Positions 1-11,025 of a stretch of DNA of 64,000 nucleotides are shown one piece after another. Within the stretch, counting starts at the first letter, position 1, and each line of letters begins with the position of its first letter. The DNA comes from Ciona intestinalis. Its lineage: Eukaryota; Chordata; Ascidiacea; Phlebobranchia; Cionidae. The notes under the pieces were generated by a model. It was given only the letters and a program-made list of their open reading frames with translations, ran no database searches and was not told the DNA's origin. The stretch lies in contig NC_020168.2 of NCBI RefSeq assembly GCF_000224145.3, positions 3,700,561-3,764,560 on the forward strand, written 5' to 3'. A program made the position numbers and the translations under genes.

Positions 1-2552
1 TTGCTTGAGGTGAAGAGAAACGACCTTCTCACTAAAGCTGACTCTAAACTGCGCGAAAAAGAACAACTTCTAAGGCAAGGTGATTGAGTACGTGTTACTC
101 GCTTTAATATTTGTAGGTAAGCATTGGCTTGAAGACAGCACCGCCGCTAACATAAACAAAACATTTTTTTAATAGAAATACTGGATCACCACAGACACAT
201 GATGTACGCTAGCGTCGTCTCCTTCGCAGAGGAAACTCTTAAAGAAACTGACCCGGCTTACTTCCTACAAACTGTACAGATGGTTGAGATAAAGTAAGGT
301 TATACTTTAAAGCGAACTTGACTTCTGTTTTTTTTTTATGCTTAGTAAATCGCCAACAAAGTTATATAGATGGTAACTTATTATCGGGCACGAGGTGTGT
401 AAAACAGAACACCTGTATTGTAACGGCTGTCGCTGCCCGTCACGTGCGGTTAAATAAGTTACACATACGTGGTAACTCGTTATTGGGCACGAGGTGTACA
501 AAACAGAACACCTGTGTTGTAACGACTGTGGTCGTTGCCCGGCACGTCGAGATAAATAAATAAGTTACATGTTACAAGTGCATGCAATATATATTCTTGT
601 TTTTGTTGTGCAGGGTAAACGAAGCAATTGATCATTTATCAAAAGAAGGAAGAGAGGGACTTGGAGAGTCCGCGACTCTACATCTGGAGTTGGCGGAGAC
701 AAAGAAGAAAATGGAAGAAATAGATTTCGTAGCAGGTACTGTATAATAGAATGAATGAACACTGCGATTTGTTCATTGGAATTTTATTCTTCCGATCAAA
801 AACTGATTAATGTGCATTGGAGGACATGAGCTATAAGTATATTCGTGAAAATCTGTCCTGAATAGCACCCAGGTTTTACCTGTATACCTTTTAAACTGCA
901 ACAACAGGACTTTTTACACGGTTTTAAAAAGAGAATTAAAAAGAAGCACCCGTGACGTCAACGGTACAAATATAAGCGACGCAACTCTAAAATGGTATTG
1001 TTTTGAATGGAATAAAACAATATGAATTGTAGATACAGCTAAGTACGCATTAATTGAACACAGATTATAAAATTTGACTTAAGCTCTCTTTCACTTAATA
1101 CTTTTTCACTCCGTTTAGTAAACGTATACTGTTCTACCCAGCTCCTAAGCAGCCGAAGATCGAAGGACAATTTGATGGAGATGTCGCTTCTCAGCCAATC
1201 ATATCATGGGAACCCGGGTCATTAAACGAGGTCATAGAAAAGTTCGAAATTCGATACACCCCGCATTGTGACGTAACCGATGACGTAGGGAAGCAAAACT
1301 CAAGCACGATATGTGTGGATTCGGTGAAACCATTTTTTGAGATACCAGAAGAAGCGCCCGCGACTCTGTATGACGTCACAATACGCTCTGTGAACAAAGC
1401 AGGGTGCAGTGAATGGAGTGAACCAGTGTTGATGCACAGATCAGCAACGAAAGGTGAGAAAACGCAAAACAAAATTAAAATCAAATTTAAAATTAAAATC
1501 AAACTGAATTTTAAAATAAATAAAAAGTTGGATTTTTTTATGTTATAACTATAGTCAAGGTTTGGAATAAAATTAACGTTTGAATAGAATAGCAGATGAG
1601 CAGAAATCTATTATTTTTGATTAGGCGTTGTTCAAATAATATCGTTTCAGTTACCCAATTCAAGCTGGTATCGGATGATAATGACGTTACAGTCGACAGT
1701 GACGGTCGCCGAGCGAATATTCGAGTCGCATCTGGTTCCAACCGGTTTCGCGTGCTACACGGAGATTCTCCGTTTTGGAGCGGCGAGCAGTATTGGGAAG
1801 TCGTTGTGACGTCATCATACGCCCGCCACGTCATCGTTGGGGTGAATGAACTTTGCCCCACTACTTCAGGCCACCTATTGCATGGTACCATACACTTCAA
1901 AGACGACGGAGGAGCAAAGTAGGTTCTGTTAGTATATAAGTTAAAATTATAGCTTTGTCGTATGGTTTTAATTTCAAATTTCATTTATCCCGCGTCGTGG
2001 CGCAATTCGGTGCTGTCAACTTTTTTGGCGTATGTGTCCTTCAGCAAGACATTTAACGAGTAATGCTTACATGTCCATTGTACGAATTGGCAACAATGCA
2101 AAAAAATATCAAAAGTTACTTACGTAGAACCTCTTACGCGGGCACGAGGTGTGTGAAACAGAACACCCGTTGTATTCCACTCGTTACAAGCAATAAATAC
2201 AAAAGAGCTGTATTTATTATTTTAAATTTTATTTTTTATTTCGAACAGTGGAGCGCTGTTGCACGTAGTTTGCGCTACAGCGAACTTGGTCAGTCGGCCA
2301 TGTTTTGGCGGGAACTGGTCAAACCTTTTGGATTCTGACGTCACCAATTCGTCATCGATTGGCGAGCACCGTTTCGTTGCTGGGATTCATCTTCGAGTTT
2401 CCGCTGGTAACGAAGCGACTGTTCACTTCTATGACGTCACTATGGGAAACAATGGCGACCGAAAATTCTTGTTTCGGAAAAACTTTCGTTTCACCCCTCC
2501 ATTATGGCCGCTGGTAGCAGTAGAGGGCAGCGCTAAAGTATTAATAAAATGA
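1..2552 (+). CDS. FSD1: FSD1-like protein (COS box, FN3, SPRY), 5'-truncated
   Basis: Six exons are visible: 1-79, 176-293, 614-735, 1142-1453, 1651-1918 and 2249-2552. They join in frame to give 400 residues ending in VLIK-stop; the 5' end lies outside the window. In order they encode the end of a coiled coil, a COS box (FAEETLKETDPAYF, typical of microtubule-binding TRIM/MID and FSD1 proteins), a fibronectin type III domain (exon 1142-1453, with the WSEP-like strand GCSEWSEPV) and a SPRY domain split over the last two exons. FSD1-family proteins bind microtubules or centrosomes; that role is inferred from the family. This order fits FSD1/FSD1L, but a TRIM or MID protein is possible because any RING and B-boxes would lie upstream. 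An AATAAA overlaps the final codons and stop. The first intron after the COS exon carries two SINE tails. Confidence 0.85.
370..572 (+). repeat. two tandem SINE tail units
   Basis: Two successive copies (about 370-465 and 466-572) of the SINE 3' body: GGTAACTCGT, GGGCACGAGGTGT, AACAGAACACCTGT, TGTAACGACTGT, then CACG and a TAAGTTAC end. They lie in an intron of the FSD1-like gene. No tRNA-like head is present. Confidence 0.75.
2128..2182 (+). repeat. SINE tail fragment
   Basis: A short piece with the GCGGGCACGAGGTGTGTGAA and CAGAACACCCGTTGT blocks of the common SINE body, in the last intron of the FSD1-like gene. Confidence 0.65.
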
Positions 2553-3268
2553 CTGTAAATTAAAATATAAGAAACAATGAGTGTGTATATTTCACTGCCA
2601 CTTGTACATATAAGCACATCTATATTCAGTAGTTCATATTTCTTTCCCGTTTGCGTTAAATTCCTACTATTGTTTATCTCCCGCGCTCAGAAAATTATCT
2701 AGTTCTGTACGCGTGATAAATTGTTTAGCAGAACTGCTAGATTCACTGCTATGCCCGTTAGGTCTAACAATTTGCACCCCTGTTTATTGATTGGCGTTTA
2801 TTGCGTTGTGCTTGCCAAGTTTATATACCTTGCAAACTGTGGTGACAGTATATATCACTTCAATCATTGTGAAACGTCTGCTGTATTTTGCCACCGTAGT
2901 ATTCAAGCCTGGTGTGTGGTAAACTATGTTTTCTTTATTTTTGTTCAAAATAAAACCAAAACAATCATATATACTTTTCTGATCAAATATGAAGCACTAA
3001 ATATCCATATTTTGGCAACTTACACAATAACTTTATATCGGTAAGCAGCAGATTTCGTTTGACAGACTAATATTCCCGCAAACAGACAACGCGTTCCTAA
3101 AGCCTCCGGCGTTTTATAAAACGAGTTCATGAGCTGTTTGGCCACAAACTTTCGTGCATTTATTTCAATGAATCAGGTTTTGTACAGCTGTGGTTTTATA
3201 CAAAAATATTTTCATTTATTTTTTTTCAGAATAATGTCAAAGCAGATTAGTTCCGATTATTACTGAGG
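2553..3268. other. intergenic stretch, FSD1-like to CUB membrane gene
   Basis: About 0.7 kb between two plus-strand genes. It holds the very short presumed 3' UTR of the FSD1-like gene and the promoter and 5' UTR of the next gene. An AATAAA near 2948 could be a second polyadenylation signal. A frame open for about 107 codons at 2721-3044 has no ATG where it opens and no recognisable domain. Nothing else is seen. Confidence 0.6.
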
Positions 3269-6200
3269 ATGATAGCGCTACGTGTTCTTGTATCTTTGTA
3301 CATCGTTGCTAAAGCGGTTCATGGCACCAGCACCACGCCAGCACCCGTTGAGTATCGAAAAGGTAAACGTTTCAGTTTTTTCTGCAGGCAAAAATGTGTT
3401 TGTCATTGCTTGGTTAGTTGGTTTGGGGTAAAATAACGAACGTTCTAAATTGCACAACACGGTACAATTAACTTTAGTCTAGTAACGTTTTAACTAAACA
3501 ATGAATGAATTAAAATATGGATACATTTGGTAAACATCGTTTAAACTCAGTCCGTAAGTGTATTTTACAGTTGAATAAATAATGTATAAATGAATGCAAA
3601 TTATTTATCCTCGCGTTGCAAAGCAACGACAATCATTATAGCACAGATGGTATATCTTTAACACATCTCGTGCCCGTTTAGCCTACCACATAAATACCTT
3701 GCAGGTGATTTTTTTTTAAATTTTGGGATTTTTCTAGCATCGAGAACATGCTGTGCCATATCCGACTCTTCTAGTTCACCGGGATGTGCGATGACAAACC
3801 TTGTCGCTGGGTTGAATCTTCAAATCGCGTTTTCACCGAGTTACCCAAACAGATTTCCAATCGATAGAATGTGTTCCTGGTCGTAAGTGCTTTGATATAT
3901 ATGCGAGGCGGCCCAATTGATAAAACGTCTTATAAACGTTGCCATTTGATTCGTGCGCCCACCAGCACTCAAAAGCGTGGCGGAGTTATAATAGCACTGA
4001 ATTATGTTAATTTATGCTTACTCCGATAAATGCCCGAAAAGTTAAATTTTTGTAGCATTTCGATTTATAGGTTATATAATGTCACAGGCAATCATATTTA
4101 TTCGAATTTTAATAACTCAAACCGCTATAAAAAATCGCTCAATCTACTTCCTATTATTTTAGAATTCGTTGCCGCAAGGAACACCGGATCCGAATCGAGT
4201 TTCGCGACTTCTACCTGATAATGCCAGCGGAACGCGGATGCGTTGATCAGTCTGTACTTATCTGGTCGCCTCTTACTAACAGACAGATGGGTCCGTTCTG
4301 TGGAAACAGCGGCCTTCCTACCATAGTGTCTGCAGGTACAGAGGAACTTTTTAACCAATGTAACCAATTTTCGTGCAATAGGGGCAACAGTATAGTCGTT
4401 GTCACACGGGTGTTATGTTTCCCACACTTCGTGCCCATTTACAAATTACCACACATACTTCTTTGTGAGTAAATATTAACTAAGCCTATATGTATGTATG
4501 TTACCATATTGGCTGTAAAGCAATTTAAAATACTCGTTTTTTTTATGAAATACAGGAAACCTTCTGGTTGTCAAACTGAAATCTGAAATACCAGTGTCCG
4601 GTGAAGACTACCGCGGGTTCACAATGGCTTTCAAAGAGACATCGGAAGACCCGACTATAGAATGTAAGTTGAGTTGGTTCTACTTACGCGCACATGCAAA
4701 GAAACGAATGTATTGTCTAAACAGATGTAATAGTATATACAATAGGTAAAGTAGATATAAAGTAACATATTTCTTGTGGTGTAGTAGCCTACAGTGTGTT
4801 TTTGTCGTACTATTTGGTAGTAAACAGAGAATATATACATAGTTGTATAACTGCATCCTCACGACTCCGAGAGAGCGTTGTTAATTAATAAAATCAAGAT
4901 TATGAAATATAAGATATAGTAGGGTGGGGGAAGATGGGACACCTTTAGCACAGAATAACCAAATATCCTGATCGTATTTTAAACAATTAACAATGATTTA
5001 TCGGAGTCGTGAGGATATACGGTTTTATAATTCTTTGAATGTATTTTGTTTACTGCCAAATAGGACGAGCAAATAGAATGAAAAGGTCTCCCATCTTCCA
5101 CCACCCTACTATATTATGTGTTAATACCATTCACCCTACCCAATACTGTTATTTGTTTTGCCCTCATATTTCTGTTACTTTATTTCTAGTACAAATCCCC
5201 AACTGGCACAGCAACGATGCTATACGGTTAGACGAACCAGCACTCGTAGCAGCTGTCAATAGACTGCAACCGTATCCATCGGGTGTGACGGTACTACCAT
5301 CTGCAAGGTCTGTTATTTTATACCTTTTATATATAGTAGGGTGGGGAAATATGGGACACCTTTAGCACGTTATATCCAAATATTCTGATCGTGATTTAAG
5401 GTATTAAAAACGGTATATGAGTGTCGTAAGGATACGGTTTTGTAATTCTTTGAGTGCTCTTTGTTTACTATACCAAATGGGAGGGGAAAACAGTTTGGAA
5501 AGGTGTCTCATTTTTCCCCCACCCTACCATATAATTGTATTTATATCTGAATAATCCAGAATACTGTTTATATTTCAAAGCGCAAACGATATGAGAAAAA
5601 AATGAATGAAAAAATATTTTCTGGCATAACCCTGCTGTGTGTTTATATTTAGACCTGGCAGAACGGGTAATTTGAGAAATCGAACCAGAAACAATCCGCT
5701 ACGTCCACGACCACCGTCTCGTAGACCAAGTATGTTTTATATGTTAATTACCCTATATAAGCCCTACCAGCAGGATTGGTTACCTCTTGTAGCCCTATCA
5801 ACATATCTAACTTTTTTTTAGGATTTGCATAGATTTTTTATTTTCATTTTCCCTATACACACTTTACTATAGTAGGTGGGAAAGATGGAACACATTTTCA
5901 TTCTATTTCTCGTTCCTTATTCGGTAGTAAACAAAAAACCTTCAAAAAATATAAACCGTATTCTTACGACACCGCATATAGATCGTTGTTAAATGTTTAA
6001 AAGGTCAGGATATTTGAATATTATGTGCCAAAGGTGCCCCGTCTTCCCTTACCCTACTGTATATACATTTTAATACAGCCCCTTCACGTCGCCCGGAAGC
6101 ACCAGACTTCGCCCGGCCTAACGGCGGGATTTCTAACGGTCGCAATGTTTATGGCCAAAACCGAAGGACCAACATGGGTATTGGTTAGTATGTCGTGCAT

Positions 6201-7455
6201 ATGCTTGAAACCTAAGCATGAGTTCAAATAAAATGCTTTGAACTACAATCTTTATTACAGCAAGGTATAACTGGCCACAAAACAAACGAAAATCCAAGAA
6301 ATCGACACTTCCGTTAAAACTTGAAGTTTTGATTGGAATTGGCATTGGAGGGGTTGTGGGAATTGCCTTTATTATCTTTCTTATTTGCTGCATCAACCGC
6401 AAGTGTAAAGACAACAAGAATAAACAACCCGATGTTGTTGCATCAGCTAATAACATTGAGCTTTCAGAACGTGAAGGAGAAAGGGCGTCCGGATACGTTG
6501 CAGGTATACTAACATATTTAATATTTTGTCAATTTCAAACCTTTGGCTGTTTTGCATTTCGTAAGCGACCACGAGGTTTGTGAAACAAAGCACCATTTTC
6601 AGTTTCAAAAACAATCATTGCCTTTCCCTGCAAGATAAAAAAAACGTATAAAAAAGTTACATTCGCTTACTTCCTCGTTATGTTATCGTTCGCACTGGTG
6701 TTTCAAAACGCCTATATAGATAAAAGGTTGATTTCACGTAGTTTATCTAGAATTAACGATGAAGTAGCTTCCACAATCTCAGCATCCTGTCGTATTATCC
6801 ACAATTTCTTTCTTATGCCTATATATGTAACTGTGCCTTTAAACGGTTGTACGATCTTGTAACAGATCGAGGTTCTTCGTCGGCACCCTTGGCCTCACAA
6901 CATACTGGCCATCGTGTTACACAACCTTCGCCTGACACACACACAAAACATGCTCAACGCGAGAATAAAGCTTACGTGCCTGACAATCCATACTCTTCCT
7001 ACCCACCCGCATATCCGTACCCGAGTCCGAATCCGCCAATTTACAACAGCATGCCACCAATGGTCGACCCAAGCCTTGCATATCAGCAGGGATACCCGAA
7101 TAATTACGGCCAAGTTGGAATGTACGGGACCCTTAACCAACCGGTCCATACACCACCTCCAGTTATGCTGTACGATACAGCAAGTGGCGCAATTTTTAAC
7201 TCGTCTCAGCTTCAAGTAGTTCCAGCTAACATGCAACCGATCCCTGATACGACGAACCAGCAACCTGAAACTGGACGAAGCTGTGCTATTCCGTCAACCA
7301 GAGACCGCAGTCGTCCAAGAAAAATGCGGCGCACTCGCAAATCAGCAACTCTAAACCAGGAACGTACTCGAAGATCAACTAAACAGAAACCAACTGAACC
7401 ATCTGCAACTGCAAGAACTCGCCAAAAACGGAGGAGACAAAAGAAACGGCGTTGA
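3269..7455 (+). CDS. single-CUB type I membrane protein with PPxY motifs and basic tail
   Basis: Nine exons join in phase to a 550-residue protein: 3269-3362, 3738-3882, 4163-4335, 4556-4663, 5190-5307, 5653-5729, 6079-6183, 6261-6503 and 6866-7455. The start MIALRVLVSLYIVAKAVHG is a signal peptide. Exons 2-4 encode one CUB domain (SPSYPNRFP, CSWS, later FRDFYL, FCGN and a GFTMAF end). A basic, Arg/Pro-rich stalk follows, then a transmembrane segment VLIGIGIGGVVGIAFIIFLI in exon 8. The last exon is a cytoplasmic tail rich in Pro and Tyr with two PPxY motifs (PPAY at 7003-7014, PPIY at 7033-7044). It ends in a strongly basic stretch finishing KKRR. I do not recognise an orthologue. By analogy it is a receptor or adaptor with one CUB ectodomain, possibly controlled by NEDD4-type WW ligases. 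Introns 3-7 carry several MITE and SINE fragments. Confidence 0.8.
4397..4456 (-). repeat. SINE tail fragment
   Basis: Reverse-strand copy of the SINE body (ACACGGGTGTTATGTTTC and CGTGCCC in plus orientation) inside an intron of the CUB membrane gene. Confidence 0.65.
4918..5113. mobile_element. palindromic MITE (GTAGGGTGGGG family)
   Basis: A roughly 195-bp element with inverted ends GTAGGGTGGGGGAAGATGGG and CCCATCTTCCACCACCCTAC, flanked by TA-rich DNA. The interior has the conserved blocks ATCCTGATCG, TTTTAAACAATTAACAA, GTGAGGATA and GTTTACTGCCAAATAGGACG. No coding capacity. Confidence 0.85.
5336..5531. mobile_element. palindromic MITE
   Basis: A second copy in the next intron. It begins GTAGGGTGGGGAAATATGGG, ends CCCCCACCCTAC, and has the same interior blocks. 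Confidence 0.85.
5869..6062. mobile_element. palindromic MITE, inverted orientation
   Basis: Starts TAGTAGGTGGGAAAGATGG and ends CGTCTTCCCTTACCCTACTG. The interior is the reverse complement of the two preceding copies. It lies just before exon 7 of the CUB membrane gene. Confidence 0.8.
6559..6602 (+). repeat. SINE fragment
   Basis: A short match to the SINE body (GACCACGAGGTTTGTGAAAC, then AAGCACC) in the intron before the last exon of the CUB gene. Confidence 0.5.
7003..7044 (+). other. two PPxY WW-domain ligand motifs
   Basis: In-frame PPAY (7003-7014) and PPIY (7033-7044) in the predicted cytoplasmic tail of the CUB membrane protein. PPxY is the core ligand of NEDD4/YAP-class WW domains. 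Binding is inferred, not shown. Confidence 0.7.
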
Positions 7456-8074
7456 CCTTTTAACGGAAATTCTTCTAAATCATTTAATTCTAGGGTATAA
7501 CTTACTTACACTGGTTTCACAATTTTGATAAGCGGATGTGTATGTCTGTGTTAAAAAGCAATTTTAAGTTTATTTGGTAAAACTATAAATCGTTGTTTAT
7601 ATTTCTCACTCAATTCTGAAAGCGTCAATCGCAATCTCGCATGTCGAACTTCATTATTTATTAACGTAACAACAAGAAACTAAACGTGCACTTATATTGT
7701 TGCTGAGCCTTGTGTTTTTTTTATAAAATTTTCACCCCAAATGCCAGGTAGAATATTAAAAAAAATAAGTGTAAACGGTCAACACTGTATTCTGACAGAA
7801 TGACGATAATTTTCGTAGCAAATTTGTTAAAATGTCAACACTGCAAAAGTGTGAACAGGTTGTCCAAGTTAGAGGTCGTTAGTTTGGTAATTCCACGTTA
7901 AATTATACAGAATTTTAAACAAGGTAAATTAAAATAAGGGCAGTACTACGTTTACTAAACAGTTTGCTTTATAATTCTATCGCTATTTCAGCAGAATCAC
8001 TGTTAACAGATCGTCTGCCTCACGAAAGTTAATTTAATTTGTGTTTCTGGTTCAAAAACAAATACAAAGTTGAA
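7456..8074. other. intergenic stretch, CUB membrane gene to UQCRFS1
   Basis: AT-rich 0.6 kb that must hold the 3' UTR of the upstream gene and the promoter of UQCRFS1. No AATAAA was found; an ATTAAA occurs near 7755. No repeats or genes are recognised. Confidence 0.5.
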
Positions 8075-10500
8075 ATGACGACGTTTGCCCGAACAGCATT
8101 CTCCTCTAAAATGAGCAACACAATGCACGTAAGTTATTTGATAATATAAATGATTATAAATACAAATAGTAACTTCAGTATTCATTTGTTTTTTAAACCA
8201 TATTAAGTAAATTATGTTATGTTTTATTTTTTAATTAAGAATTGTGAATTTATAAAGAATCTTAATTTAAGATAAGCTTTTAAATAATTTTACTTTTTGC
8301 ATATTATATATATCAGCTAAACTGCTATATAATATTAATTAATTTCTATAATTTAGTAGTCTAAAAATCATCCATTATATTAACTGTTAAGTTGTTTGAA
8401 TACCTGTTTATATATAATGTTTCACCAGATCATTGGGAACAGTTTCAAGCCTCCAGCCCCTGTTGCTTTGAAGCAAGCTGGTCCTGCTGTTCCTCGCACT
8501 AATGCCACGGTAAAAAATCGAGGCATGTTCCTAACTGGAAAGGTTTCCACAGCGGTGTCTTTAATAGGTAACAAAATATTCAAATTGACTTCATTTGTTT
8601 GTTAACGGTTACCAATGGGCCAACCCTGGCAGTAATTTTAGTCCCTATGGCTTGTAAGACTGCAGGGCCTCACTCTTGAGAATAATGATTATCAAGAAGA
8701 TTAGTAAAACTTTTATAAAGTGAATACTATAATAACTGTATATTTGCGCATTAGACTGCTTGTATGTATCTCTGTGTCTTGTAGCACAGTGGTCAGCACG
8801 CCTGCCTCTCACCCAGTGGGTATAGGTTCAAAACTTAAAACTGCTGTTATTGCGGGCGTATTGGTCCGTGGACAAGACGCTTACGGGCAAACCCAACGAT
8901 GTCTTGATATGATATCAGATGGTCTTTTGCAATTGCACAAAAAACACTAGAAAAATTGTTTTACACTTAAAATTGACAAATATCATAACAGACTTTTTCA
9001 TAATAGGTCCATCAAGTGTAAGATACGCCCACAGTGATGTTACTGTACCTGACTTCAATGATTACAGACCAAACAATGTCAGTAACACCGCTATCACAAA
9101 CTTCAGAGAAAAAGAAGAACAAAGAAAAAAGGATACAAAAACATTTAACTATGCCATAACAGGTAAATTAGTTAATTCAGTTTCTTGCAAAAGCAGGTTT
9201 AGTAATTTAATTTAAAATTGTTTTTTTTTATGTTATAATCAGTTTAAGTTTTAATTTGGAAATGTTTGAAAGTTTTTTTATGCTAGTTAACTTACAGCAA
9301 AACATATGTAGATTTAAATATTAAAAAATTGTGGTTATTGTGATTTGTAAGTGTTACCAAGGTAAAGTTAAAAAAACCACCATAGAACACATGTACCAAA
9401 CTTTATTAAGGCACACTCAAATCCGAAATCTGTGCCGTACCAATGTTAATGATAATTTGTAAATTACAGTAGTATTTCATAACCAAAGTACAGTACTTAC
9501 TACTTTAACCTAAATATATATATACTGTAAGTGAGTTGTAAATTACAGTAGTATTTTATCACTAATTGTTAATTTGTTTCAGCTGGTGCTTGGATTGGTG
9601 GCGTGTATGTGGCAAAGAACACGGTTGAATTATTCATTAAATCCATGAGTGCATCAGCTGACGTGCTTGCTCTTGCTTCTATTGAAGTTCCTCTTGCTGA
9701 CGTGCCAGAGGGGAAGAGCGTTACGTTTAAATGGAGAGGCAAACCATTATTCATTAGGTAGGCTTGTCTGTTATCTTCTGTGGTAATGTAATGGGACAAA
9801 TCTGGAATAAATCCCAATTCCTATTAGACCTCATTGCAAAGTATCAGACAAAGTTGTAATGTTAATTTTAGTATTACCATAATTTTTTTAAACAGAGATG
9901 ACATTGACAAATGTTTTAGTATCGATGTCACAGATTAAAACAGGTGTTGCCTTACTGTTTGATGTCTATACAAACAAGCAGTGCCAAAAAATTGATACAT
10001 TTATCAAAAAGGTTCTAATTTTGACAACTATGGTGTAACCGACTAACCGTGTACCTGCATTTTAAAAATGTCACCCAGGTTTTTACACTGATGTCAACAG
10101 TTTTTGGTGCCTATTCATTTTTGCATTCCAGCAAAAAAAGCAGCACCAAAAACTAAAAAAATTGGTGAAAATTATTTTATAACAAAAAGTGATAAACCCG
10201 TACAGACACCGTACTGCTGAGGAAATTGCCACAGAGGAAGCTGTGAATCTCGCTGAACTACGAGATCCACAACATGACAATGTTCGTGTGCAACGACCAG
10301 AATTCCTCATAGTTGTCGGCATCTGTACTCACCTTGGGTGTGTACCTATCGCCGATTCCGGAGATTTTGGAGGATACTACTGTCCGTGTCACGGATCTCA
10401 CTACGATGCATCGGGAAGGATCAGAAAAGGTCCTGCTCCCCTTAATCTTGAAGTTCCAGAGTATTCCTTTCCCAGTGAAGGGATCGTCAAAGTCGGTTAG
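8075..10500 (+). CDS. UQCRFS1: cytochrome b-c1 complex Rieske iron-sulfur subunit
   Basis: Five exons (8075-8128, 8429-8567, 9007-9162, 9583-9757, 10206-10500) give 272 residues, close to the usual 274 or so. The protein carries the Rieske 2Fe-2S cluster of mitochondrial complex III and passes electrons from ubiquinol to cytochrome c1. The N-terminus ([18 protein letters not shown]) is basic and hydroxylated like a matrix targeting sequence. [13 protein letters not shown] is the family's mature N-terminal segment. [19 protein letters not shown] lies at the membrane anchor. The last exon holds both cluster motifs, CTHLGC (Cys215, His217, disulfide Cys220) and CPCHGSHYD (Cys234, disulfide Cys236, His237). 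All four ligands and the disulfide pair are present, so the gene looks functional. It converges on ZC3H18 about 0.5 kb downstream. Confidence 0.97.
8782..8912 (+). repeat. tRNA-derived SINE head fragment
   Basis: In UQCRFS1 intron 2. It has a pol III A-box-like CAGTGGTCAGCACGCC and a B-box-like GGTTCAAAAC about 40 bases later, then a CGGGCGTATTGGTCCGTGGACAAGACGCTTA body. The SINE 3' tail is missing. Confidence 0.6.
9460..9565 (+). repeat. short direct repeat before the exon 4 acceptor of UQCRFS1
   Basis: TTGTAAATTACAGTAGTATT occurs twice, about 75 bases apart, separated by an AT-rich (TA)n stretch. Confidence 0.6.
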
Positions 10501-10916
10501 GTTTTTCGTTTATTTAAAAAATTCATTTATTGGAAATTAGGCGTGCTTGCAAGTTCAAACTAACGGTTAAAATTTTATTGATTTATTCTGTATTGAACGT
10601 GTTCCAAATACAATTAAGATTTACAAGTTATTGCTACATTTGGAAATAGCATGGGTGCAAACTTACGTAAGGAAAAAATATTCGTTTCAATCTATATACA
10701 GTAAGAAAAAAAGGCTGGTCAGGCTTTTTTTACAGTGACTGGACCATAACTACAGCTATTTTTTCTGAGAACCCAAGTTTTCAAAAAGTTGGCGGTCAAA
10801 ACACTTTGTTTGTCTTGGCATGTCAATTCTATAAAAACCGCTGTATGCCAACTAATCCCTTAAGCCAAACCAGCATGAAGTTTATGACCACCATGTTATA
10901 ACAACCTGCCACCAAT

Positions 10917-10922
10917 AATAAA
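10917..10922 (+). terminator. candidate polyadenylation signal of UQCRFS1
   Basis: AATAAA about 417 bases after the UQCRFS1 stop; the only canonical hexamer seen on plus in this interval. Confidence 0.5.
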
Positions 10923-10942
10923 GTCGCAGATGACCATTTCTA

Positions 10943-10948
10943 TTTATT
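10943..10948 (-). terminator. candidate polyadenylation signal of ZC3H18
   Basis: AATAAA on the minus strand about 80 bases after the ZC3H18 stop codon. Confidence 0.6.
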
Positions 10949-11025
10949 TTCCTACACAGTACACATTACATACAACCGGCAGCATTTTAATATTCAACAG
11001 TCACGGTGAGCCTCGCAACGAAGTT

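Larger units (their letters stand above)
10501..11025. other. convergent 3' UTR region of UQCRFS1 and ZC3H18
   Basis: The two stop codons are 525 bp apart. AATAAA for the plus-strand gene lies at about 10917-10922. AATAAA for the minus-strand gene (TTTATT on plus) lies at about 10943-10948. No other gene or repeat is seen. Confidence 0.65.

Noticed and set aside
1538..1984. 148-codon minus-strand frame opposite the SPRY exon
   Set aside because: It is the antisense shadow of the clearly coding SPRY exon.
2721..3044. open frame of about 107 codons after the FSD1-like gene
   Set aside because: It opens without an ATG, has no domain, overlaps an AATAAA and has an AT-driven composition (many Ile/Tyr/Phe). 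No splice context.
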